A stretch of DNA of 19,072 nt from Bacteroidales bacterium. Its GTDB lineage: Bacteria; Bacteroidota; Bacteroidia; Bacteroidales; UBA932. The notes below the pieces were generated by a model. It had not been told where the DNA came from. It ran no database searches and saw only the letters and a list, made by a program, of their open reading frames with translations. A program made the position numbers and the translations under genes. This document shows, one piece after another, positions 1 to 7,988 of the stretch (position 1 is the stretch's first letter; each line of letters begins with the position of its first letter). The stretch spans positions 1 through 19,072 of the forward strand of contig SFJB01000019.1 of the NCBI GenBank assembly GCA_004555145.1. The letters are read 5' to 3'.

Positions 1-84
1 CTTACAATCAACTACAGCGCCACAGGGAAGTCAACATATATCCCTTACAGCGATGGGGTGCATAATTTGGAACTCTATTTATAA
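1..84 (+). CDS. C-terminal end of an unidentified upstream protein (partial)
   Basis: A frame open from base 1 ends at TAA (82-84) and encodes 27 residues ending SDGVHNLELYL. Its stop overlaps the ATG of the mannanase gene by one base (TAATG), which argues for a real, translationally coupled upstream gene in the same operon. The residues alternate polar and hydrophobic in a beta-strand-like way and end in aliphatic/aromatic residues, as in many secreted or surface beta proteins. By context it could be a surface glycan-binding protein or another glycoside hydrolase of the mannan cluster, but 27 residues do not identify a family. Confidence 0.6.
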   Translation, partial: LTINYSATGKSTYIPYSDGVHNLELYL

Positions 85-1160
85 TGAAAGCAATCTGTTT
101 ATTTGCAATCAGCACGCTGTTGTGCTCCTGTGCAACGCGCGAACTGACATCCTCAGAGGGGCTTGAAAAGCGTCTGAGGCAACACCGGGACAAGGGAGAA
201 ATATTGATAGGACATCAGGATGACCTGTTCTACGGGCACAGTTGGAAGGTATCGGAAGACGAGACTCTCTTCGAACGATCCGATATAAAGGAAGTGTGCG
301 GACAGTATCCTATGGTGCTCGGCATCGATCTTGGAGGCATAGAACTGGGGGCTGAGTGCAACCTCGACGGCAACCGCTTCGACCACATACGCGCTGCTGC
401 GCTCAAGCATGCGGAAAGGGGAGGAATCATCACCATTTCCTGGCACATACGCAACCCATTCACCGGCGGTGACTCATGGGATGTCAGTTCAAAGGAAGCC
501 GTGAAATCGGTACTTGAAGGCGGGTGCCGACACGAACTATTCCTGTCCTGGCTCGATGCTGCAGCTGACTACATCTCCGGCTTCACTGATGCGGAAGGCA
601 ATCTCATTCCTATTATATTCCGTCCTTGGCACGAGCACACCGGATCGTGGTTCTGGTGGGGTGAAGGCCTGTGCAGCGCAGACGAGTACAAGGCTCTGTG
701 GAAGTTGACCTATGATTACCTCAGCTCCGAACGCGGGCTGGACAGTATGCTCTGGTCTTATTCCCCGGGTGCAGGCAATCTTTCAGCCGAAAGGATAGGC
801 GAGCGCTACCCTGGCGACAATATGGTGGATCTTCTCGGTCTGGATGTATACCAGTACGGCAGTTCAGAAGATTTCCGCAAAGAACTTCTGGCTTCAGCTT
901 CCGAGATTGCAGCATTTGCCGAGGCCAGGAACAAGCTGTATGCCCTCACCGAAATCGGATATGAAGGCATACCTGAGGAAAACTGGTGGACGGAAGTGGT
1001 TTACCCTGCCATAAAGGAGCTCAGCCCATCCCCTGTATATGTGCTGTTCTGGCGCAATGCCTGGGATAAAGAGGGCCATTTCTACGCTCCTTATCCGGGG
1101 CAGGTTTCGGCTGATGACTTCTGCGCTTTTGCAGCGAAAGATGATATTATTTTGAACTGA
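84..1160 (+). CDS. GH26 endo-beta-1,4-mannanase, lipoprotein
   Basis: Predicted glycoside hydrolase family 26 beta-mannanase (358 aa), which cuts beta-1,4-mannan into mannobiose and longer products. The N-terminus is a short signal peptide ending in a lipobox-like LCSC with Cys16 as the likely lipidated residue, so the enzyme should be membrane anchored outside the cytoplasm. GH26 landmarks are visible: TISWH (117-121), the acid/base motif RPWHEHTG with Glu184, the nucleophile region ALTEIGYEG with Glu290, and a late FWRNAW (322-327). The length fits a single-domain family member with no extra binding module. The ATG overlaps the upstream stop by one base, and the GH130 gene follows after 20 bases. 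This order (GH26, GH130, transporter) is the mannan cluster known from Bacteroides fragilis. Family assignment is firm; mannan rather than another beta-mannoside substrate is inferred from the neighbours. Confidence 0.93.
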   Translation: MKAICLFAISTLLCSCATRELTSSEGLEKRLRQHRDKGEILIGHQDDLFYGHSWKVSEDETLFERSDIKEVCGQYPMVLGIDLGGIELGAECNLDGNRFDHIRAAALKHAERGGIITISWHIRNPFTGGDSWDVSSKEAVKSVLEGGCRHELFLSWLDAAADYISGFTDAEGNLIPIIFRPWHEHTGSWFWWGEGLCSADEYKALWKLTYDYLSSERGLDSMLWSYSPGAGNLSAERIGERYPGDNMVDLLGLDVYQYGSSEDFRKELLASASEIAAFAEARNKLYALTEIGYEGIPEENWWTEVVYPAIKELSPSPVYVLFWRNAWDKEGHFYAPYPGQVSADDFCAFAAKDDIILN

Positions 1161-1179
1161 TATAATGACTGATATAAAA
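1156..1179 (+). repeat. Short 12-base tandem duplication at the GH26/GH130 junction
   Basis: The ten bases actgatataa occur at 1156-1165 and again at 1168-1177, giving a period of 12. The first copy contains the TGA stop of the mannanase gene; the second lies just before the ATG of the GH130 gene. It makes an AT-rich leader, favourable for translation starts in Bacteroidetes, which rely little on Shine-Dalgarno pairing. It may be a simple slippage duplication. Confidence 0.6.
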
Positions 1180-1180
1180 T

Positions 1181-2344
1181 ATGGATTTCAATTCTAGACT
1201 GGCCTTGCTGCGCGACAGACACGAGGCCTTGATTACGAGGAAAAACATTCCCATAGAAGGAAACGGCATCTATGAAAGGTACGAGTATCCTGTTCTGACA
1301 GGAGAACACGCTCCACTTTTCTGGCGCTACGACTTAAATCCCAAGACAAATCCCTTCCTGATGGAAAGGTTCGGCATACACGCTGCTTTCAATAGCGGTG
1401 CCATCAAATGGCAGGGCCGCTACATACTTGTGGTCAGGGTTGAGGCGGCTGACAGGAAGTCTTTCTTCGCTGTGGCCGAAAGCCCGAACGGAGTCGACAA
1501 CTTCCGTTTCTGGGATCGCCCTATCACAATGCCGGAATATGGCGAAGCAGCAACCAATGTCTACGATATGCGCCTGACGGCACACGAGGACGGCTGGATT
1601 TACGGCATCTTCTGCGTCGAGCGCAAGGATCCTGATGCACCGGAAGGAGATTTGTCAAGCGCCGTTGCAGCGGCGGGTGTGGCAAGGACAAAAGATTTCA
1701 TAAACTGGGAACGTCTCCCGGACATCGAATCCAAGAGCCAGCAGCGCAACGTGGTGCTGCATCCCGAGTTCGTGGACGGCAAATACGCGCTGTACACCAG
1801 ACCGCAGGACGGATTCATTGATGCCGGCAACGGAGGCGGCATAGGCTGGGCTCTGGTGGACAGTATGGAACACGCGGTGATACGCGAGGAGAAGATCATC
1901 AATCCCCGCCACTACCATACCATTATGGAATGCAAGAACGGGGAAGGTCCGCACCCGATAAAGACGCCTCAGGGCTGGCTTCACCTCGCCCACGGCGTAC
2001 GCGGCTGCGCCAGCGGACTGCGCTATGTACTGTATATGTATATGACTGCCCTGGATGACCCTACAAAAGTGATTGCCAGCCCGGCAGGTTTCTTCATGGC
2101 GCCGGAAGACGGCGAGTACATAGGTGACGTGATGAATGTGCTCTTCTCAAACGGATGGATATGCGACGACAACGGGACCGTTTTCATCTACTATGCCTCA
2201 TCGGATACCCGTCTGCACGTGGCCACGTCCAGCGTGCAAAGACTCGTAGACTATTGCCTCAACACCGAGAGTGACGGGCTCCGCACCGGCCTGACCGTCG
2301 AAAGACTCAACAAACTCATAGACAAGAATTCATGGCTTCGCTAA
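1181..2344 (+). CDS. GH130 4-O-beta-D-mannosyl-D-glucose phosphorylase
   Basis: Predicted cytoplasmic phosphorylase (387 aa) that splits beta-mannosyl-1,4-glucose with phosphate into mannose 1-phosphate and glucose. The protein has the GH130 five-bladed propeller pattern: [20 protein letters not shown] near the start, GIHAAFNSG (65-73), the catalytic motif NVYDMRLT with Asp129, then [26 protein letters not shown] and a late [14 protein letters not shown]. Asp129 matches the general acid of the Bacteroides fragilis enzyme within a residue or two, and the length (387) is close to that enzyme's. There is no signal peptide, consistent with intracellular action after uptake. It sits 20 bases behind the mannanase gene and overlaps the transporter gene by 13 bases. 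The alternative, a mannooligosaccharide phosphorylase of another GH130 subfamily, is less likely given this context and length. Confidence 0.92.
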   Translation: MDFNSRLALLRDRHEALITRKNIPIEGNGIYERYEYPVLTGEHAPLFWRYDLNPKTNPFLMERFGIHAAFNSGAIKWQGRYILVVRVEAADRKSFFAVAESPNGVDNFRFWDRPITMPEYGEAATNVYDMRLTAHEDGWIYGIFCVERKDPDAPEGDLSSAVAAAGVARTKDFINWERLPDIESKSQQRNVVLHPEFVDGKYALYTRPQDGFIDAGNGGGIGWALVDSMEHAVIREEKIINPRHYHTIMECKNGEGPHPIKTPQGWLHLAHGVRGCASGLRYVLYMYMTALDDPTKVIASPAGFFMAPEDGEYIGDVMNVLFSNGWICDDNGTVFIYYASSDTRLHVATSSVQRLVDYCLNTESDGLRTGLTVERLNKLIDKNSWLR

Positions 2345-3675
2345 AAGAAAAAATCGCTTACGCACTGGGAGATGCCGCCGCCGGCGGCATTACCTGGAAA
2401 GTGATGTCAATCGCCTTCCCGCTGTTCTTCACCAATGTCTTCGGACTCACCGTGGCTGACGCTGCGACCCTGATGCTCGTAGCCAGACTCTTCGATGTGG
2501 TGACAGACCCTATTATGGGCTCCCTTGCAGACCGCACCAGGAGCCGCTGGGGCACATACCGTCCCTGGCTGATTTTCGGCGCCATTCCTCTGGGGCTCGT
2601 GTTCGCCCTGCTCCTCTATACCCCGGACTTCGGTCCTGTGGGCAAGAGAATCTGGGCATATGGCCTGTATCTGCTGATGATGGCCGTATATACAGCTGTG
2701 AACGTGCCTTATGGTTCGCTGCTCGGCGTAATGACGGACAATGATCACGAGAAGAACCAGTTCTCCTCTTTCCGTATGGTGGGAGCATACGCAATGGGCT
2801 TCATCACCCTGCTTTCCTTCCCTTACCTGCAGAAGTTGATCGGAGGCACGGAAGCTCATCAGTATGCCGTAATAGGTGCGGTACTCGGAGGTCTCGCAGC
2901 CCTTATGACTCTTCTGTGCGGACTTCTTACCAAAGAAAGGCTACAGCCTGTGAGAGCAGAGAAATTCTCCTTCAAGCCTTTCGCCAATCTCGTTCGCAAC
3001 AAGCCTTGGATTTGTCTGACCCTTGCAGGAATATTCAGCAACTTCTTCAACGGCTTCCGCTATGCAGTCGCAGGATACCTCCTTACCTACTGTCTGGGAG
3101 GAGAGGTGACTATGGGAAGTCTCATCATCAACTACACCGTTTTTATGACCTTCGGTGAGGTGACCTGTATGGTTTTCGGAGGGCTCTCCCCTCTCTTTAC
3201 CCGTATGGTAGGCTCAAAGAAGAAGGCATTCAGCATTGCTGCACTGATATGTGCGGCAAGTTCCGTCGCATTCTTCTTCATTCCAAGGGACGCTTCCTAT
3301 ATGTGGCTGATGATTGTCAACGTAATCATTACTTCAATAGGCATAGGCTTTTACAGCCCGCTTCTCTGGTCAATGTACGCTGACGTAGCCGACTACTCAA
3401 CCAAGACCTACGGCACCTCGTCCACCGGGCTCATCTTCTCCTCCGGCACTATGGCCCAGAAGCTGGGTTCCGCAGTGTCCGGCGCGCTTGTAGCCCTCCT
3501 GCTCGGAATGGCAGGCTTCATCTCGGGGTCGGATCCGGTAAGCGGAGAAGCCGTAGTCACCATAACCAACGAAGTAGGGGTATCCAATATGTTATGGGCC
3601 CTGTTCTCCCTCTTCCCGGCAGCCATAGCACTGCTTATGCTTCTCTGCGTAAGAATCTATCCTATAAAGAAATAG
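2332..3675 (+). CDS. MFS/GPH-family glycoside:cation symporter (probable mannobiose transporter)
   Basis: A 447-aa membrane protein with about twelve hydrophobic segments, of the glycoside-pentoside-hexuronide:cation symporter family (MelB type). In the second membrane segment it has [10 protein letters not shown] with Asp55 and Asp59, the spacing of the cation-site aspartates of MelB, followed by the family signature [11 protein letters not shown] (70-80). The 13-base overlap with the GH130 gene couples its translation to the phosphorylase. The likely cargo is mannobiose or mannosyl-glucose taken from the periplasm into the cytoplasm; this is inferred from the neighbours, since the family imports many sugars. 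The gene ends only four bases before the stop of the convergent Bat operon, with no hairpin terminator in between. Confidence 0.9.
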   Translation: MASLKEKIAYALGDAAAGGITWKVMSIAFPLFFTNVFGLTVADAATLMLVARLFDVVTDPIMGSLADRTRSRWGTYRPWLIFGAIPLGLVFALLLYTPDFGPVGKRIWAYGLYLLMMAVYTAVNVPYGSLLGVMTDNDHEKNQFSSFRMVGAYAMGFITLLSFPYLQKLIGGTEAHQYAVIGAVLGGLAALMTLLCGLLTKERLQPVRAEKFSFKPFANLVRNKPWICLTLAGIFSNFFNGFRYAVAGYLLTYCLGGEVTMGSLIINYTVFMTFGEVTCMVFGGLSPLFTRMVGSKKKAFSIAALICAASSVAFFFIPRDASYMWLMIVNVIITSIGIGFYSPLLWSMYADVADYSTKTYGTSSTGLIFSSGTMAQKLGSAVSGALVALLLGMAGFISGSDPVSGEAVVTITNEVGVSNMLWALFSLFPAAIALLMLLCVRIYPIKK

Positions 3676-3679
3676 AAAG

Positions 3680-6262
3680 CTAAATCAGTTCCAGATCGGA
3701 ACTTAACATCCATCCTTGACGCCCGTCAGCAAGCTCTATGTTGAGCCACTTGTCCACGGTGTCAAGGATTTTTACTTTGGTGCCTTCGTGCAGGACAAAG
3801 AGATCCTTGGCATTATCGCCCGAAGGAGCGCTCTTGACCGTGCAGACCGGGGTCATCACTACGGCAGAATCGCTGCGCAGGTAATTGCTCTTCTGGCGGG
3901 ACGCAAGAAGGAAACAGCTCAGCGAGAGCAGCATGGCTACGATTGCCACGACGAAGCCCGTCCTGTTGGCGGCACGGCTCCTGGCAAGCAGGAAAAGCAG
4001 AACCATAGCAAGACCTATGGCAAGCAGGGCAAAGGCAAGTCCCGCCCAGGCATTGGAACTGCACAGGGAGCTGAGAGTGTCCACCCACCTCTTGAGGAAA
4101 AAGTCGGGGATTTCCACTATCTGGTCCTGTATCCCGGCGCGGGCAAATTCCAGATTGTAGGCCGCATCATCGTTTGACGGGTTGAGTTTCAGCGCACGCT
4201 CATAGCAAAGTATGGCCCGGGCATTCTCTTCCATCTTGAAATATGCATTGCCTAGATTGTAGTAAAGCTGGTCGTCCTCTATTCCGAGGTTTACCAGGGT
4301 ATTCCAATTGTTTGCGGCATCCTGGTAACGGGAATTGGAGTAGGCCTCGACGCCGGCGTTCCACAGGGAATCAGGGTATTCGGCAGCGGAGGCATCAATT
4401 GCCGGGATGGTTGCAGTTAAAAGCAGCGCGGCAATTGCGGCGGCCGCAGCGCCCCTGGATTTCTTTTTCATACTGTCATCAATTCCGGAAATCACCCCAA
4501 GCGCCTTCTCATAAGTGGCGTTCATGGCTTCGTGTCCGGCATCAGGAGAATAACGGGCATACTCACACTCGTCCAGCAGGGTGAGATAGTCATTCACAAG
4601 GGATTCGGGAACCATCCTGGAGCGCAGGTGTTCTGCAATATTGTCCCTGTTGAGCGCGGATGCATCCAGGGTCAGCTTGTCGGAAACATAGCCGAGAAGG
4701 GCCTTGTGCAACTCCTCATAGAAGGCGGAGTAGAGTTCTTTCTTCAGGAAAGCATCGGCACGCGCAAGCCTTTTGCGGGCCATCTTGGTGGCTCCTCTTG
4801 TCTTGGAGCCGACCACGTCAAGACGGCGAGCCTCCACGAATCTGAGAAGGAAGTAAATCAGAGCGGCAACAGCCACCAGCGCCACGAGCAGGCACCAGAA
4901 AGCAGCCGAACCGATAAAGAACGGAGCCCTGGTCTTCAGGACAGGTGCCTTTACGCTGATGAATCTGATATCGCTGGCGAGGTCCTTCACGTCCTTGCGT
5001 CTGTTGACTTGCACAGGCACGACGTGCAGGGTATCCTCCGACGATGCGCTCCCCTTCTTGACCGAGAGCGGCAGCTCACCGCCGGAAAGGGTGACATATT
5101 TTCCCGACTCTGTATCATAGTAGCTGAACTCGACAGAAGGTATGGTAAAATCGCCATAACTGCGGGGTATGAAAGGGTACTCGAAGCTCTTTCCTCCCTT
5201 GATATCGGTGGTTTTCACGTCATATTGCTCGAAATCAGGAGGGAAGTTGACCTTCGGAGCCTCGAGCAGGGCGACATTGCCGGTGCCGGTGACGTTAAGC
5301 TTCAGGGAAGCGGCATCGTGCACGTTGAGCGAATCTTTGGATAGCGACACGCTCATCTTGAACTTGCCCACCGCCCCGGTGAAGGATGCGGGAGCGCCTT
5401 CCGGGAGCTTGGATACGTGTATGGTCAACGGATCGGTGGTAATTCTCTTTCTCAGGGTACGGTAGTCATCCTGGAAGAAGTCATCGAAAATGCTGCCCGT
5501 GGAAGGACTCTGGGTCTTGATGTTCACAACACACACCAGCTCCGACGGGTCTATGACCAGATCGCCGGCCTGCTGGGGGATGATGTTCCAGCTGCGCAGC
5601 GTAGCTACATTGTAGATTTTGTCGTCAATGCTCTCACGATGGAACTCGATGGTGTTCGGAGCATAGGTTTCCTGGCTCCAGAACCCGTGAAAATCAGGGA
5701 ACTTCGCATTTTCGTAGCCCCTGATGTTTACGCGCTGGTAAAGCTTCAGGGTAGCGGTGAGCGGCTCACCGACTACTGCCCTCCTCTTGCTGACGCTCAG
5801 TTTCATAAACACGTCGCTGTCGGACACTGAGCCCGTCTGACGCTGGCTTTGGGCTTCGGACTGGTTTCTGGACTGGGATGCGCTGTCGCTCACCACCTCT
5901 ATGCTGTGGGCCCGGCTGGAGTATTTCCTGCCCTTGACGGAGAATGTCGCCTGCGGAAGATTGAAAGAGCCGGTACCGGTCGGCATCAGCACGTATGCAT
6001 AGGTGTACTGTGAACTCTTGGTACGTTTCCCGTTGACTATGGTAGTGGATGTTGAACGCCCTGTGGTCGGTCCCCAGACAAGCTTGAAGTCAGAACCCGG
6101 ATTCCAATTGAAATCAGACGGAGCATCTTCTCCTGAAATAACGAAGGTGACTGTAAACTGTTCCCCGACTCCGACCAGATTCGGAGCCTGAACGTTCACT
6201 TCCTGCGCCATAGAAAGGACGCTTACGGCAAGAGCCGCGATTATCATAAACAATTTCTTCAT
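3680..6262 (-). CDS. BatD-BatE fusion protein (Bat aerotolerance complex)
   Basis: One frame of 860 codons carries two proteins usually encoded separately. BatD part: signal peptide (1-20, MKKLFMIIAA start), periplasmic beta-rich BatD region (about 22-440), membrane segment (about 449-473), cytoplasmic helical domain (about 490-597). BatE part: from Met598, a basic stretch and hydrophobic run ending in an AxA-like site (ASA, 624-626), TPR region (about 630-710), two membrane segments (about 738-760 and 769-787) and a C-terminal SH3-like domain (about 797-860). The junction falls exactly where BatD normally ends, with no stop. In the fusion the old signal peptide could act as a second membrane span, keeping the TPR part in the periplasm. 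Met598 (4469-4471) could also start BatE alone (263 aa). I chose the ATG at 6260-6262, not the TTG six bases upstream, because it forms TAATG with the batC stop. The molecular function of the Bat proteins is unsettled; the locus was named for aerotolerance in Bacteroides fragilis. Confidence 0.9.
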   Translation of the reverse strand: MKKLFMIIAALAVSVLSMAQEVNVQAPNLVGVGEQFTVTFVISGEDAPSDFNWNPGSDFKLVWGPTTGRSTSTTIVNGKRTKSSQYTYAYVLMPTGTGSFNLPQATFSVKGRKYSSRAHSIEVVSDSASQSRNQSEAQSQRQTGSVSDSDVFMKLSVSKRRAVVGEPLTATLKLYQRVNIRGYENAKFPDFHGFWSQETYAPNTIEFHRESIDDKIYNVATLRSWNIIPQQAGDLVIDPSELVCVVNIKTQSPSTGSIFDDFFQDDYRTLRKRITTDPLTIHVSKLPEGAPASFTGAVGKFKMSVSLSKDSLNVHDAASLKLNVTGTGNVALLEAPKVNFPPDFEQYDVKTTDIKGGKSFEYPFIPRSYGDFTIPSVEFSYYDTESGKYVTLSGGELPLSVKKGSASSEDTLHVVPVQVNRRKDVKDLASDIRFISVKAPVLKTRAPFFIGSAAFWCLLVALVAVAALIYFLLRFVEARRLDVVGSKTRGATKMARKRLARADAFLKKELYSAFYEELHKALLGYVSDKLTLDASALNRDNIAEHLRSRMVPESLVNDYLTLLDECEYARYSPDAGHEAMNATYEKALGVISGIDDSMKKKSRGAAAAAIAALLLTATIPAIDASAAEYPDSLWNAGVEAYSNSRYQDAANNWNTLVNLGIEDDQLYYNLGNAYFKMEENARAILCYERALKLNPSNDDAAYNLEFARAGIQDQIVEIPDFFLKRWVDTLSSLCSSNAWAGLAFALLAIGLAMVLLFLLARSRAANRTGFVVAIVAMLLSLSCFLLASRQKSNYLRSDSAVVMTPVCTVKSAPSGDNAKDLFVLHEGTKVKILDTVDKWLNIELADGRQGWMLSSDLELI

Positions 6263-6990
6263 TACCAATTCTTTTCTTTCTGCCTTGATTTCAGAGCTTC
6301 CGCCTTTTCCTTCTTCACCTTATCCTGGGTTTCCTTCTCTTTGGCCTGGATTGCATTCAGCATCTGTCGAGCCTGCTGCCTGGAAATGGCACCTTCGGAC
6401 TGGTTCTGCTGATTCTGCCGGTCCTGGTCCTGCTGGTTCTGATCCTGATTCTGCTGATTATCCTGATTTTGCTGATTCTGCTGGTTTTGATCCTGATTCT
6501 GCTGATTATCCTGGTTCTGCTGGTCGTCCTGATTTTGATCATTTCCGCCTCCTCCGCCCTGCTGGTTCTCCAGCATCTTCTTTGCGTAGATGTAGTTCTC
6601 CTTCGCATCCAGGTCTTCGGGGCGCAGAAGCAGGGACTGCCTGAACGCATCCACGGCGGTGGCGTAATCCTTTTGTGCAAGGGCCACGTCTCCCCTGTTG
6701 TACCAAAAATCCGCACTGGAGGCCTGTCCGGCTACTTCCTTCACGGTTTCCAGAGCCTTGGAAGCACCCTCGTAATCCTCCTGACGGTAAAGCGACGAGG
6801 CCAGATTGTACTGGCCGGCGAGAGAAAGCGAGTCCTTCAGCACGGCCTTGCGATAATCTATTTCACTTTTTCTGAATTCACCCTTCTTGAATGCCCTGTT
6901 CCCGGCGCGCACTTCCCTCTTGTCCACCTGCGCGTTCGCAGGCAAACTGAGCAGCAGCGCAAAGGCGTATATCACCCAATTCTTTCTCAT
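6262..6990 (-). CDS. batC: BatC, TPR protein with Q/N-rich linker
   Basis: A 242-aa exported protein of the Bat locus. It has a signal peptide (MRKNWVIYAF..., cleavage after PANA, residue 20), then TPR-like helical pairs (about 25-140, including FWYNRGDVALAQKDYATAVD), a linker of almost only Gln, Asn and Asp (142-197), and a charged Lys/Glu-rich C-terminal helix (about 200-242). There is no second membrane segment, so it is probably periplasmic and serves as a binding scaffold for BatA/BatB or BatD; this role is inferred. The start overlaps the batB stop as ATGA, and its stop overlaps the BatD-BatE start as TAATG. The linker is encoded by near-repeat DNA and is likely to vary in length between strains. 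Confidence 0.9.
   Translation of the reverse strand: MRKNWVIYAFALLLSLPANAQVDKREVRAGNRAFKKGEFRKSEIDYRKAVLKDSLSLAGQYNLASSLYRQEDYEGASKALETVKEVAGQASSADFWYNRGDVALAQKDYATAVDAFRQSLLLRPEDLDAKENYIYAKKMLENQQGGGGGNDQNQDDQQNQDNQQNQDQNQQNQQNQDNQQNQDQNQQDQDRQNQQNQSEGAISRQQARQMLNAIQAKEKETQDKVKKEKAEALKSRQKEKNW
6400..6543. repeat. Imperfect tandem repeats encoding the Q/N-rich linker of BatC
   Basis: Degenerate repeats of ctgctgatt / cctgattctg type on the + strand encode QNQ, QDQ and QQN units on the - strand. The clearest period is 48 bases: copies start at 6441 and 6489 and share their first 25 bases exactly, corresponding to residues 160-171 and 176-187 of BatC. The period is a multiple of three, so unit gain or loss would keep the frame. 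No CRISPR-like spacers or palindromes are present. Confidence 0.8.
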
Positions 6991-7988
6991 TTGAACAAAC
7001 TCCTTTTTGAACGTCTGTCACCGATAAGCATCTCCATCACGAGCAGGAAGAGGGCAATGCCCAGAAAATACATATACTGCTCGTCATATTCCTCGAAGAC
7101 GACAGAATTGAACCTCTCGTCCTCGAACTTGCCTATTTCCTCCACTATAGGTTCAAGTCCGAACTCATCCTTGCCCGCATGGACATAGGCTCCCTTTCCT
7201 ACCCTGGCTATTTCACGCAGGGTATCCTCGTCAAGGCGTGAGACGACTATCTCCCCATTCTTGTCCTTCATCAGGCTGCCGCCATCCGGTATCGGCTGTC
7301 CCCTCAGCGAACCCACGCCTATGGTGTAGATTCTGATTCCGGTCTCCGCTATCTGCTTCGCCACTTCCACGGGATCATCCTCGTGGTTCTCGCCGTCGGT
7401 GATGACTATGATCGCGCGGCTGCGTTCGCTCTGTGCGCTGAAGCTGCGTGCCGCCGTCATCATCGCCTCCCCTATTGCCGTGCCCTGCACCGGGACGCTG
7501 CGCGTGTCTATGGTGTTCAGGAACATTTTCGCGGAAACGTAGTCAGTGGTAATCGGAAGCTGCACGAAAGAAGTACCGGCAAAGACTACCAGACCTATCC
7601 TGTCGTCCTTAAGCTTGTCCACAAGCTTGGAAATGGCCAGTTTCGCGCGCGACAGCCTGTCCGGGGTGTAGTCCTGGGCAAGCATGGAGTTGGACACATC
7701 CAGACATATCATTATCTCAGCGCCCTTGGTCTCACGCTCTGCGAGCTTGGCTCCGATCAGAGGGCGGGAAAGACCGATGACAAAGAAGGCGAAGGCAAGG
7801 GTGAAGAGAACCGTCTTCCACCATCCTCTCGCGCCTGAACGCGAAGGCATCAGCGCTTCCACAAGTTCCTCGTCACCGAAAGCGCGCACTCGCCGTCTGC
7901 GCAGCGCCATCGCTATGGCATAAGCCACAGGAATCACAGGCACCAGCAGAAGCAGCCAAAGATATGCGGGATTGGCAAAATACAGCAT
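6987..7988 (-). CDS. batB: BatB, membrane-anchored von Willebrand A protein
   Basis: A 333-aa inner-membrane protein with two N-terminal membrane segments (about 8-28 and 58-75), a VWA domain (about 90-290) facing the periplasm or cytoplasm depending on insertion, and a C-terminal membrane segment (about 305-323). The metal-ion-dependent adhesion site is intact: DVSNS with Asp97, Ser99 and Ser101, GTAIG with Thr170, and TDGEN with Asp198. Such sites usually bind a metal for protein-protein contact and are common partners of MoxR AAA+ ATPases. The ATG overlaps the batA stop as TAATG and the stop overlaps the batC start as ATGA. It is clearly a paralogue of the neighbouring batA product. Confidence 0.93.
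   Translation of the reverse strand: MLYFANPAYLWLLLLVPVIPVAYAIAMALRRRRVRAFGDEELVEALMPSRSGARGWWKTVLFTLAFAFFVIGLSRPLIGAKLAERETKGAEIMICLDVSNSMLAQDYTPDRLSRAKLAISKLVDKLKDDRIGLVVFAGTSFVQLPITTDYVSAKMFLNTIDTRSVPVQGTAIGEAMMTAARSFSAQSERSRAIIVITDGENHEDDPVEVAKQIAETGIRIYTIGVGSLRGQPIPDGGSLMKDKNGEIVVSRLDEDTLREIARVGKGAYVHAGKDEFGLEPIVEEIGKFEDERFNSVVFEEYDEQYMYFLGIALFLLVMEMLIGDRRSKRSLFK

Noticed and set aside
3670..3685. Bidirectional terminator between the convergent operons
   Set aside because: Only four bases separate the stop codons, and I see no inverted repeat with flanking T runs.
4532..5344. Open frame of 270 codons on the + strand
   Set aside because: Antisense to the BatD part of the fusion gene and without recognisable motifs or a plausible start region.
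6400..6543. Regular short repeats resembling a CRISPR array
   Set aside because: The repeats are degenerate, without unique spacers, and are explained by codons for a Q/N-rich linker in BatC.
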